A stretch of 64,000 bases of DNA. Source: Bromus sterilis (taxonomy: Eukaryota; Streptophyta; Magnoliopsida; Poales; Poaceae). The stretch covers positions 74,360,770-74,424,769 of the forward strand of contig OX465595.1 of the NCBI GenBank assembly GCA_950022295.1, read 5' to 3'. Positions 31,797 through 41,706 of the stretch are shown here, piece by piece (the stretch's first letter is position 1; the number at the start of each line of letters is the position of its first letter). A program made the translations under genes and the position numbers. Under the pieces are notes generated by a model. The model was not told the origin of the DNA. It was given only the letters and a program-made list of their open reading frames with translations, and made no database searches.

Positions 31797-32474
31797 ATGC
31801 CGAACCCAGACAGTTATGCGCTCATGGTGGATGCAATTGTCTCAGCACCCTTGTACTCATGCAAGTTCACCGGTACTCTCATTGATGGAGGCAGCTCTAT
31901 CAACATTCTGTACCGAGACACAATGATCAAGCTCGACATCAGTGAGAGCGAATTGGAGCCCAGCAGGACCGTGTTTCATGGGATAGTGCCCGAGCTTTCA
32001 TGTACTCCATTGGGCCGCATTTGGCTGGTGGTAGTGTTTGGTTTGGAAGAAAATTTTCGCCGAGAGCCGATCTGGTTCGAGGTGGCCGACCTGAGCAGCC
32101 CATACCATATTATTCTCGGATCGCCTGCAATCTCCAAGTTCATGTTCAATGTGTTCCAGCCTTACCTGAAGATGAAGCTTCCAGGGCCGAATGGTACCAT
32201 TACAGTGTGCGGTGACTACAAGAAGTGACTTGAGTGTTAATCCGCCGGCTCCAAGCTGGCCGATTCCTTGGTCATCGATGCAGAACGGCGCCAGCTCGAC
32301 AAGGTCGTAGCAATGGCCCAAGCTCAGATGAAGGCACCCATGCCGAGCACAAAGACCAAGAGATCAGACGATGAGACTGCATTTCAGGCAGCTAAGGACA
32401 ACACGAGGATTGCCCTGGACCCCTCCGACCCGAGAAAGTGCGTCATTATCGGGGCCGGGATCAGCAGCAAATAG
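31797..32474 (+). pseudogene. Element C protease
   Basis: The frame 31797-32228 contains GTLIDGGSSINILY. In Tat-lineage elements the aspartic protease site normally reads DGGS instead of DTGS, so this is not a defect by itself. HIILGSPAISKF follows further on. A TGA stop at 32226-32228 separates it from a downstream frame (32268-32474) that ends at TAG just before reverse transcriptase. The linker between protease and reverse transcriptase is therefore broken. Confidence 0.8.
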
Positions 32475-34159
32475 GAAGGTGAGCTCGTCGAGTTCCTCCG
32501 TGAGAACCGGGACATCTTTGCATGGTACCCGCAGGACATGCCTGGAGTACCGAGGGAACTTGCCGAGCACAAGCTTCACATCCGACCTGGATCCAAGCCG
32601 ATCAAGCAGCCACTTCGGAGCTTTTCAGAGGACAAGAGAAGAGCAATCGGTGACGAGATCGCCAACTTGCTCACAACAGGATTTATCAAAGAAGTGTTCT
32701 ATCCAGACTGGTTAGCAAATCCAGTTCTGGTTCCGAAGAAGAATGGAACTTGGCGCATGTGTATAGATTACACTTGCCTGAATAAGGCCTACCCCAAGGA
32801 TCCTTTCGCATTGCCCCATATCGATCAAGTGATTGATTATACGGCTGACTGTCAGCTCTTGTGCTTTCTAGATGCCACAACTGGCTATCACCAGATTAAG
32901 CTTGATGTAAACGATAAAATAAAGACATCGTTTATCACCCTTTCGGGGCTTATTGCTATATCACCATGCCCTTTGTCCTGAAAAATGGCGGCGCAACTTA
33001 TCAGCGTACTATGCAGTGGTGTGTCCAATCTCAGTTGGATCGGAACATTCATGTATATGTAGATGACCTTGTGGTCAAGTCGGTGCAAGGGTTAACCCTG
33101 CTGGATGACCTCAGAGAAACATTTGCAAACTTGTTGGCGTACAAGATCAAGGTCAACCCAGAAAAGTGTGTGTTCGGCGTGCCAGCTGGCAAGCTGCTTA
33201 GATTCTTGGTCTCCGAGAGAGGAATCGAGTGCAACCCCGAGAAGATTGCAGCAATTGAACGGATGAACAAGCCCAGAAATCTTAAAGATGTGGAGAAGTT
33301 CACCAGATGCTTGGCATCGCTCAGCCGATTCCTCAGTCGATTGGGTGAGAAGGCAATTCCGTTGTATCAACTAATGAAGAAAACAGATAAGTTCACCTGG
33401 ACTCCGCAAGCAGACGAAGCATTCAAGCAGCTCAAGCGCATCATGTCTACTGCTCCAGTGTTAGCAGCTCCGATTGAGAAAGAGCCAATGATGTTATACA
33501 TCGCATCAACCACTCGGGTGATCAGTATTGTCATGGTGGTCGAGCGTCCTGAAAAGGACAGGGCACAGCTGGTCCAGAGGCCAGTATATTATGTAAGTGA
33601 AGTGCTTTCGACCTCCAAGAAAAACTACCCCCATTACCAGAAGATGTGCTACGTCATGTATATGGCGGCAAAGAAGCTGAAACCTTACTTCCAGGCGCAT
33701 CCAATCACAGTCGTCAGCTCGGCACCACTGGCAGAAATCATAAGTAATCGGGATGCATCTGGTAGGGTGGCAAAATGGGCCATTGAAATTGCAACTCATG
33801 GAATCAAGTATGAGCCTCGTACTGTAGTCCAGTCTCAAGCTCTGGCAGATTTCCTTGTTGATTGGGCAGAAACCCAATATGCGCCTCCCTGTCCGGACTC
33901 TCAGTTATGGCAAATGCACTTTGATGGTTCCAAGATGATGACCGGACTAGGGGCTGGCATTACCCTTACCTCTCCAAAGGGTGACAAGCTCAAATATGTA
34001 CTGCAGATCTATTTCGCATCGTCAAACAATGTGGCTGAGTATGAAGCATTGGTCCACGACATCGGATTGCCCAAGGAGATTGGAATTTGGCGGATTTTGT
34101 GTTATGGCGATTCCGATCTGGTGGTGCAGCAATGCACTCAGTTGGGACGCAAAATATGA
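32475..34159 (+). pseudogene. Element C reverse transcriptase, RNase H and second RNase H
   Basis: Frame 32538-32981 reads the reverse transcriptase fingers (GFIKEV, VPKKNGTWRMCIDY). Loss of one base in a CCCTTT stretch near 32940 shifts the frame, and 32966-34159 carries on with MPFVLKNGGATYQR, an intact YVDD, RNase H (VYYVSEVL) and the Tat-specific second RNase H (MHFDGS, NNVAEYEALV, CYGDSDLVV). It ends by a further shift near 34140. Apart from the two shifts this is the best preserved Tat pol in the window. Confidence 0.88.
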
Positions 34160-34611
34160 AAACATGGCAAGCTACATATTCCTGGTGCAACAGCTATCTG
34201 GTTTCTTTGAGGGGTGTGAATTCCATCATGTTCCCCGAGCTGAAAATGAAGCAGCCGATGCATTGTCCAAGCTGGGGTCCACCAGAAAGGAAATTCCACC
34301 AGGATTATCTTTAGAGAACATCAAGAAGCCATCTATCAAGCCTTCCCCAGAATTAGAGTCAATCTTTATTCCGGCGGACCTGAAGATGGCAGAGCTCGAA
34401 GCGAAAAAACTGGCCAAAAGCAAAAAATGGAGAATCATTCGGCCGCACCAAGGGCCACCGATTGCGAACCAGGGGCTACTGTCGTCAGCTCGGGGACTGA
34501 GGTGGTCATGCAAGATGCAGTCAGCTCCTCCTCCTTTGAACTGCTAGTAGTAGAAGCCGAACAACCAGAACCAGAAGCAGTTGCTGTAATGGTAATTGTT
34601 GTGGCACCATC
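34140..34611 (+). pseudogene. Element C end of second RNase H and linker to integrase
   Basis: In a shifted frame the end of the second RNase H is readable (YENMASYIFLVQQLSGFFEG, NEAADALSKLGSTRK). The linker that follows is poorly conserved and has several open frames on both strands. Eight T at about 34630 disturb the frame at the beginning of integrase. Confidence 0.7.
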
Positions 34612-35047
34612 ATGGGCAGAGCCGATCAAATTTTTTTTGTGGACAGCACACTCCCCCAAGATGAAGTGGAAGCTCGGAAAATCCAGCACCGATCAGTAGC
34701 ATACACCATCATCAACAATGAGCTAGTGCTTCACAGTACGACCGGAGTCCTCCAATGCTGTGTTGAAGAAGACAAGGGGCTGGAGTTGTTGCGAGACATC
34801 CACCAAGGAGAGTGTGGTCACCATGCATCAGCTATAGCAATAGTTTCCAAGGCTTTCCACCACGGTTTCTACTGGCTGAATACGAAAGCAGCGGCAGAAG
34901 AGCTAGTCAAGCACTGCAATGGGTGTCAAAGATTAAAAGCAAAGAGCCATTTACCAGCTTCAGCACTCAAGACCATTCCGATCACATGGCCGTTTGCAGT
35001 CTGGGGACTGGACATGGTTGGAACATTCAAGACAGCCAGAGGTGGTA
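34612..35047 (+). pseudogene. Element C integrase, N-terminal part
   Basis: The zinc-binding HHCC motif is intact (HQGECGHH, then KHCNGCQRLK) and the core begins with WGLDMVG, the first catalytic aspartate. The gene is cut after RGGM by element E. The bases TGGTA (35043-35047) are the left target duplication, and the frame picks up at 39491. Confidence 0.87.
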
Positions 35048-35198
35048 TGTGACACCCCTCCTGAATACCACTGTACACAGACGAGTGTCGCCACTCACCA
35101 GCCCAGGAATCACTTTGGTGTGCGCGCTTACAACACGTACCAAGAACATAGGCACAAATGTAAAAGGATTCATAAGCCAAAGTGGCTTGAATCAATAT
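35048..35198. repeat. Left terminal inverted repeat of E
   Basis: Starts TGTGACACCCCTCCTGAA and ends GGCTTGAATCAATAT. It equals the reverse complement of 39339-39490 with a few substitutions and a small length difference. It is the natural end of the minus-strand LTR. Confidence 0.92.
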
Positions 35199-35738
35199 AT
35201 TACCACCATAGATGCTTCATTACAGAGATGGGGGCAGCGGAATAATAACTATCTATGGCAGCACGGACTTGGAACGGCTCCAATCCACAGGGATCTGACT
35301 GGGTTACTCTTCCTAGCTCGCAAACGCTCGACTCCTCCTAGGGAAAGCGGATCCTTAGATAAACCTGAAAATCTGGCTACGTGAATAGCCATGGAGGAAA
35401 GCCATGTGAGTACGTTTGGATGTACTCGCAAACAAGCAAACCAAGTAACATATACAACAAGAAAAGCAATCCATGGTATTCAAGCATGCCTTAAGTTATT
35501 AGAGTATATTAGTTATCATGGCATAGCAGTTTAAAAAATATTAACATGATGAATCGGAACAATATTAACATGAAGAATCTAAATGAATCTGAACAACATT
35601 AACATGATGAATCTAGTATGCTATTAAGAGAAAAACCAGAGCAATAACAATCAACACATGGAATGATCAATATCATCATAATGAAATGAGCATTCTACCA
35701 TGATTAAGACTAGTGCAAACAACACGTGGAACACTCAT

Positions 35739-35922
35739 GGTCATCGCATGACCATGCAGCTTACCTCGGATTCATTACCGACTCCACCTCCAAGTGACGG
35801 GTCATCGCATGACCAATCAATGGATTAGGTGTCCATATTTTACCACCCAATCATTCCAGTCATCTCATGACCATTGAAGGGATTAGGTGTCCTGATGTTA
35901 CCACCCAATCATTGCATGACCA
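35739..35922. repeat. Four 15 bp palindromes in E
   Basis: GGTCATCGCATGACC at 35739 and 35800, and degenerate copies at 35859 and about 35909. The later ones are part of a longer repeat that includes GATTAGGTGTCC and TTACCACCCAATCAT. Confidence 0.8.
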
Positions 35923-37155
35923 GCAACTCAGCACCATTATTATACCGGTTTGTGTTGACCATAGTGTGACCTACTACGAACAGTGTCCGATGACCGAGGA
36001 CGCGGCTATTCGAATAGATTGTGACTCTGCAGAGTTTGTGCACGTTACCCACATTATGGAGTTCTTCCTCCACCCGGCACTCCGGAACTTGTCCCACAGG
36101 ATCCTTGGAACTCGTTCCGCCATATCGGGCTAGTACCTCTCCAACGAAACTCGACTACCGCGTAACCTCCCTACGGTATCACCGACACACGGTCTTGGGT
36201 ATCCCTGTGGTTAGGTGTCCTACGTTACCACCAGAACCACTCGGCCACCTTGTGGAAAACTGTCCCAACGGGGACTCTCGGGTAAACAACTATCGATATC
36301 AAGGTTATCACCACCTACCGGGCTAGGGTAGCGTGTGTGCATAACCTCCCCTCTTTGGTGATACTCATAGAAGGCACTACGATAGCACGAGTTAAGGCCC
36401 GCCCATACAGACAAACGTGGCTGCACGGTTAAGCTCGGTTCAGTGGCACTGGGTCAACGGTTATATTATGTTCATCAAGTTTTAGCATTAGGACTTGCAG
36501 CATAAATTGAACAAGGCAACATGGCTTGAACATAACACTACCACCAAACACGTGCAACCACTAGCATGGCATGGTATGAATCTAGTAAGCATGGATATTA
36601 AAGCATACACATGTAAAACTACCGGCATAAGCATGATATAATTAACATGAACAACATGGGCATGATACTAACCAGTAAACATGGCATGATCACTTTTAAC
36701 ATTATCATATCAAGTAGACATGTATAAACAACACAAGCATGATACTTATGAGTGAACATAGCATGATCGACATAAACATATCACGTAAGCATGGCATAAG
36801 CACGTCAAGTCAAGCTAACAACTCAGGGTTTAGTTCATCATTAAAGCAATATGACGAGATCACATTTTAAACACACACAAGAACAACACGGCACAATGCT
36901 TAGAGCATATATCAGATGGCTTGCTTTCCTGGGGGGGGGGGTCGATAAATCCACCAGACGGACGTGCGGTCGCCCTCCGAAAAGATCTGACAGGACCGAC
37001 GGTTCTCCGGCGAAGCCTAACGACAACCGGGGAAAAAGTATAAGTCTAACAATGAAAACACAACATGAAACTTGCACCAACGGAACGGGCTTGAAAAACT
37101 GAGAACCTGGGCTTTTGAATCACCTCGATCGGAGTTACGATCGCGAAGATACGGC

Positions 37156-37197
37156 CGTTCGTTCGATAGGCGGGAAAACGGGCCTATCGGGCGAACG
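37156..37197 (-). other. Hairpin in E
   Basis: CGTTCG and CGATAGGC on one side pair with GCCTATCG and CGAACG on the other, around a loop of about 10 bases, with a 2 nt internal mismatch. A weaker form of the same structure is in F at 62826-62864. Confidence 0.75.
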
Positions 37198-37229
37198 TCC
37201 ACATTTTAACCGCTTCGGATCTGGAGAGA

Positions 37230-37377
37230 GAAAATGCTTTCTGCAGAAATACGCATTCAGAGCAGAGTAAGCGCATTTCATCCTACAGAAGATGGAAATA
37301 CGCTTTCGTTTAAAGAAAGTGCATTCCGGGCTGAAGGAAAACCAGAATACGCTTCTCGAATGGGAAGACGTATTCCA
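37230..37377 (-). repeat. Array of GAATACGTATTC-like palindromes in E
   Basis: Degenerate copies of a 12-13 bp palindromic motif (consensus GAAWACGYWTTC) begin at 37230, 37246, about 37267, 37295, 37315, 37345 and 37365. The last five spacings alternate near 28-30 and 20 bp. A matching array is in F at 62888-63016. Confidence 0.75.
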
Positions 37378-37913
37378 CCGAATACGCGGGCGCGCGGGCC
37401 CGAGGCCGCTGGTTGACAGACGGGGCCCGGCCGTCAGTCTCTTCTTTCTCCTCGTCCTCTGTATCTCCTCTGGTCCTCCTCAAAACAGGGGAGGGCGCCA
37501 CGTCGAGGCCGGGCCGGCTTTTCGCCATCGAGGGATGGGGCGGGGGCTCGCCGGCGGGTTCCAGCGGGCGCGGCTCACCGGGGCAGAGCCACTGGTGGCC
37601 GCGGGACCACCCGGCGTGGCCTGCCTCGCCGTCCCGAACGGCCATGGCGCGGCGGCCGTGGCCACTTTGGCCGAGCCGGGGAAGCAGTTGCTCCTCGGGC
37701 TGGACGAGCGCGGTGGCGGGGAAGCTTGACGACGAGGGGGCGGAGCCGTGGGCTGCTGGCGGTGGGGAAACAGGGGCGCCACGGGGCCGGGGCTGCTCCA
37801 GCACTAGCTCGTCGGGGCTGCTTCGACTGCGGGGGGGGGGGGTGAGGTGGCTAGAGGTCGAGGGGGAGTGGCTGCGCTGCTGGTGCTCTGCTGGAGGGTC
37901 CCTCGGGTGCTCC

Positions 37914-37922
37914 CTCTTATAG
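37914..37922 (-). promoter_or_regulatory. TATA box of the LTR in E
   Basis: Minus strand CTATAAGAG directly precedes the GC-rich block. It lies about 540-690 bp upstream of the palindrome array, the same distance as the TATA-like box of F from its array. Confidence 0.55.
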
Positions 37923-39338
37923 CCCGGGGAGGGGCTCGGGCACGAGCTCGAAGAATCGAGAGCATGGCCACGCGTCGGCCAGGCCATGGCGAACATCGCG
38001 TCGGCACAAGCATCCAGCAGCAACGAAACGATGCAGGAGCGCACGCGGTGGTCAGGCCATGTTTGGGGATCACGATGGACAAGCTCGGGCAAGAGTAAGG
38101 GGACAATGTGGATAGGGATCCAGTACAACCACTAAGCTGGACACGAGCTGGACAGGCCACATGCGTGGTCACCAAGGCCAACACGTGTCCTGGGCGTACA
38201 AATGACCAGGGACCATGTCCACTGTGTGGTGTGAATCATCAGGAGATGGAATCACCCACTTGGAAGGGCATGCATGGAGTGGCTCAAAGTGACCTGACCT
38301 TGGTCCAAGAAGAATTGTGTTTGTACTGGACTGGGGAAGGCTCATCTGGTGAAATGGGATGAAACTTGTGTCATAGCAATATTATCCATAGGTGATTACC
38401 TCTGCCAAGTTTGAGCTCCAATGGACCACTGTACATACCACTTCCTTTACAAATGCACCAACTAGACAGAAGGTGTTTGTGCTGTGGTGTGGCTAGCACA
38501 CTGGTCCCCTTGGCTTGAAATTTTGCAGAGCTTCATCATTCACTAGGATAAGTATGTACACAAAATTTCAGCTTAAATGGACAAGGATAGCTTGCACTTC
38601 CTTCACAAAGTTGCCTGCTGGAAAGAAACTTTGGGAATTTAGTGTGCATTACTGGGTTGGCCATTAGGGATCAAATTTGGTACAACACCAAGAAATGGGA
38701 AGGGGAAATGGCACAAAAAGTTTGGGATGCAATGGGCAAAGATAAATAACACTTCCTTTGGAAAGTGCTATTCTGCCCTGAATTTGGAAATGGAAGCTAT
38801 GGTCATCTTTTGAACTATGGAATCCCATGTTTTGGTAGAAATGTCCATGGGTTGGATACTAGGAGCTCCACAATTCATTTGAGCACAAATGGGGCAACCA
38901 AAATGGTAGCTCCTTTGGAAATCGGCTAAAAGGGAATTATTGGCTTTATAAAGAAAATCACAATGTCCTTTATTCGCTCATAGACAATATCTTTGGGAGA
39001 GGTTAAGAGGATAACCAAGATCATCGCCACAAGTTTACACAACTTTTAGAGATGTCCAGGTATTTTCCGGGATTTAATTCCATCGATCGGCACAAATGGA
39101 ATTAAGCGGATATGAAGGACATGGCACCGGACTCGGCAATATCCTTGCATAATCGGGATCGAGGGTCTGTGGAGGGATCTTGCCTTGCAAAGTGGCAGAG
39201 AAAAGGGTTGCAAGGTCAAGGATTGTCTGGATTCTTCTGGTCATACACCAGACTCCAGGGGAAAAAGATCGGGAGAAAAAGCTAGGAAGGAATAACAACA
39301 CAGAAATCGATAACCCGATTTTTGGGGTGTTACAAAAA

Positions 39339-39490
39339 ATATTGATTCAAGCCACTTTGGCTTATGAATCCTTTTAAAGTTGTGCCTATGTTCTTGGTAC
39401 GTGTTGTAAGCGTGCACACCAAAGTGATTCTTGGGCTGGTGTGTGGACGACACTCGTCTGTGTACAGTGGTATTCAGGCGGGGTGTCACA
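39339..39490. repeat. Right terminal inverted repeat of E
   Basis: An inverted copy of 35048-35198, ending GGGGTGTCACA. The LTR start (GGGGTGTTACA on the plus strand, 39324-39334) abuts it with a few A in between. Confidence 0.92.
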
Positions 39491-40322
39491 TGGTATGACA
39501 CATTTATTGGTGGCAGTGGACAAGTTTACCAAATGGATTGAGGCAAGGCCGATCAAGAAGTTAGATGGACCGACTGCGGTCAAGTTCATTGTGGACATCA
39601 CAGTCAGTTGTGGAGTGCCGAACAGCATCATCACTGATAATGGAACAAACTTCGCAAAAAGGGGCGCTTGCTCGGTATGCTTCCTAGCAGGGCATTCGGC
39701 TGGATGTAGCATCCGTAGCACACCCCCAGTCAAATGGTCAAGCAGAGCGGGAAAATGGCCTCATTCTGTCCAAAATCAAGCCAAGATTGGTGGAACCACT
39801 GGAGAGAGAACCTGGCGCATGGCTCGATGAGCTGCCAGCATTGCTTTGGAGTCTGCGTACCACACCGAACCGTTCAACTGGATTCACTCCCTTCTTCCTC
39901 GTATATGGCGCGGAGGCAATCATTCCCTCTGATATTGAGTTCGAGTCACCTCGTCACGCCATGTGCACGGAGACAGAAGCCAAGGAAGCTCGAGAGGACG
40001 ATGTTGATCTGAGAGAAGAAGCATGTCTCCTGGCCTTGTCCAGGTCGGCAATATACGAGCAGAAGCTGCGGCAGTACCACGACAAGAAGATCCGTCCCTA
40101 GCTTTTCGTGAGGGTGACTTGGTGTTGTGCCGAATCCAGAAATTGGATTGCCAGCACAAGTTATCCTCTCTTTGGGAAGGTCCATTCGCCGTCAGTCGGG
40201 CGCTCAAGAACAATTCATACTACCTCATCGACTGCAGAAAGCCGACGCGATATGTGGATACTCCAGGACAAGAAACGGAGCGTCCCTGGAACGCCGAGCA
40301 GTTGTTCCCGTTTTACAGTTGA
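39491..40322 (+). pseudogene. Element C integrase, C-terminal part
   Basis: After E the frame resumes at the right target duplication: THLLVAVDKFTKWIEA and then the second catalytic aspartate in IITDNGTNF. A shift near 39655 precedes the region with the glutamate (QAERENG in another frame), then 39787-40101 (LWSLRTTPNRSTGFTPFFLV). A TAG at 40099-40101 interrupts, and 40102-40322 ends with LVLCRIQKL, WEGPFAV and a normal stop. The gene was split by E and also decayed on its own. Confidence 0.86.
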
Positions 40323-41048
40323 GCGGTATCGTTGTATTCCCCCTTTTAAAATGTTATCAATGAGAATAGCTGTGCGTCCATGAGACCGCATTCGGCAGGA
40401 GTTAAAAAAACTTGTGCATTCATTTCCCAGTCCTAAGGTCGGCGAAAGCGGACCCGGGGACTGGTCGGTTGCCCTGAAATGGGTATACTTCAGAAAAGAG
40501 CAAGAAGAGCGGTGAGTTTGCAAAGGTCAGTTCGAACCGAATACAGACCGCATGTTGGATGTAATGTCGGGTGAAAGGGGCCAAGAAGAATCATCAATCG
40601 GAAAATTCGTACTCTAAAAAGTATTCTTAGTTCGGAGTTGGCCGGCAGCAGACCTACCGATTGTGACCTGACCGGCTGGCCAACAGTCGGCAGGTTGCAA
40701 TCGGCCCGTCCACACAACCTTTCGTTTGTGTAAAAAACTGAGAACCAAGAAGTACTTGTCGAAATTTCCTTCGAGGTCTATTCTCTGGTCCGATCATAGA
40801 CCGCAGGTCGGCTGTAGGATTGGTAGGAATATCGACCAAGGAAGAAAAGAGACAAAGAAAAAGGAAATCGGTTTGAAAAACGCAAAGGCGAGATGGCATG
40901 TATAACTAAGCAAGTACAAAGTTCACAAGCAAGCATGGGCGATTGGCCGAATGTTGATTATTACATGAAAGTGGCCCTCAGAGGGCGCACTTGAAGTTTG
41001 ACCAAAGTGTTTCTGAGGAAAAAGCAGGTAAATAAGGGTGCGCCGAGC
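40323..41048 (+). other. Non-coding 3' region of element C
   Basis: No gene is seen on the plus strand. The stretch is rich in GTCGG and TCGGC words, mostly scattered. The minus-strand antisense frame of C ends at its right edge. Confidence 0.55.
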
Positions 41049-41706
41049 TCAAGCAGTCGGCGCACCGGGAGCAGTTTGAGCTGAAGCAGTCGGAGTCGTG
41101 CCGGCGGCACCTCCCGGAGCTGAAGTAGCGGTGGCCTCGGGCTGAGTGTCCGGTGCATCCTGAGCTGCGCTCGTCGAATGTCCATCGGAGGAGTCCTCGC
41201 CTTCTTCCTCGCCCTATTCCTCATCATCAACATACTCCGAGGAGTGGGAAACAACACTTCTTGTGCGCCGAGCAGGTCGAGACTGCGCGGCATCTTCTCT
41301 AGTGGTGTACAGAAGCTCACTGAGTGAAAGCTATTCGATCTGAACACCTTGATCATCAACGAAGTGAGTGAACTCAAAAGGATTCATGGTCTCATAAAGT
41401 TCATCAGCAAGATGGCATATCTGCGTGCAAACTGGAGCAAGACTATCCTCCGACCCGGCGCGCAGAGCCTTCAGCAAACCTATGTCCACGTCAGGGTACC
41501 AGCTCTTGACAATGGAAAATGCAGCTTGAATCCCAGTGCGGATGCCAGAGTCAAGCATGATCTCAAGTTGGCGAAGGGCAACCTTGAGGTTCCGAGCCAC
41601 ATCATCAGCCGTCTCACCAGCAATTGGCCTGGTCCGTGACTTGAAGAGCTTATCATTCAGCTTTTGGACCCCAGCTTTGTAGATGCAGAGAGCATCTTTT
41701 ACAAGG
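41049..41706 (-). pseudogene. Antisense accessory gene of element C, C-terminal part
   Basis: On the minus strand a frame open from 41706 (cut by J) reads a helical domain (KLNDKLFKSRTRPIAGETAD, ARNLKVALRQLEIMLDSG, SIVKSWYPDVDIGLLKAL, HLADELYETMNPFEF). It stops at TAG (41331-41333), continues in the same frame through SEYVDDEE to a second TAG (near 41218), then an acidic, Ser/Thr/Ala/Pro-rich tail to TGA at 41051-41049. Antisense genes at this place are known in grass Tat elements (possibly those annotated as putative gypsy-type transposon proteins). The two TAG stops suggest former CAG or GAG codons. It shows no similarity to the B3-like gene of A. Confidence 0.65.

Larger units (their letters stand above)
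35199..39333 (-). repeat. Body of the long LTR in element E
   Basis: Read on the minus strand from 39334, the order is an AT-rich start, a TATA box CTATAAGAG (37922-37914), a GC-rich block (about 37910-37390), an array of GAATACG-type palindromes (37377-37230) and a hairpin at 37197-37156. Then come a CATG-rich tract (about 36830-36480), the palindrome CTATTCGAATAG (36006-36017) and four GGTCATCGCATGACC-type palindromes (35739-35922). No gene is supported. Open frames at 37292-38128 reflect GC-rich composition. Confidence 0.78.
35048..39490. mobile_element. Element E: insertion with long terminal inverted repeats made of LTR (U5) ends
   Basis: The 4443 bp unit is flanked by the 5 bp duplication TGGTA (35043-35047 and 39491-39495) and sits within the integrase of element C, whose frame is contiguous when it is removed. 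Its two ends are inverted copies of about 150 bp (35048-35198 and 39339-39490), differing at about 8-10 positions and starting TGTGACACCCC. The interior from 39334 down to 35048 reads on the minus strand as a long LTR that starts TGTAACACCCC and ends GGGGTGTCACA. Another copy of that LTR end, inverted, is attached to the LTR start. No protein domain is present. Confidence 0.85.

Noticed and set aside
36931..36945. Long G, C and T homopolymers (also 3520-3540, 18991-19007, 59950) as biological signals
   Set aside because: Homopolymer length is unreliable in sequencing and assembly, and these runs have no clear partner or position.
37310..38128. 272-codon minus-strand frame in E
   Set aside because: Same explanation: a GC-rich block downstream of the LTR TATA box, with overlapping frames on the other strand and no conserved protein in F.
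35048..39490. E as a Mutator or other TIR DNA transposon
   Set aside because: The target duplication is 5 bp, the ends are TG...CA and equal an LTR end, no transposase is present, and the interior has LTR structure shared with F.
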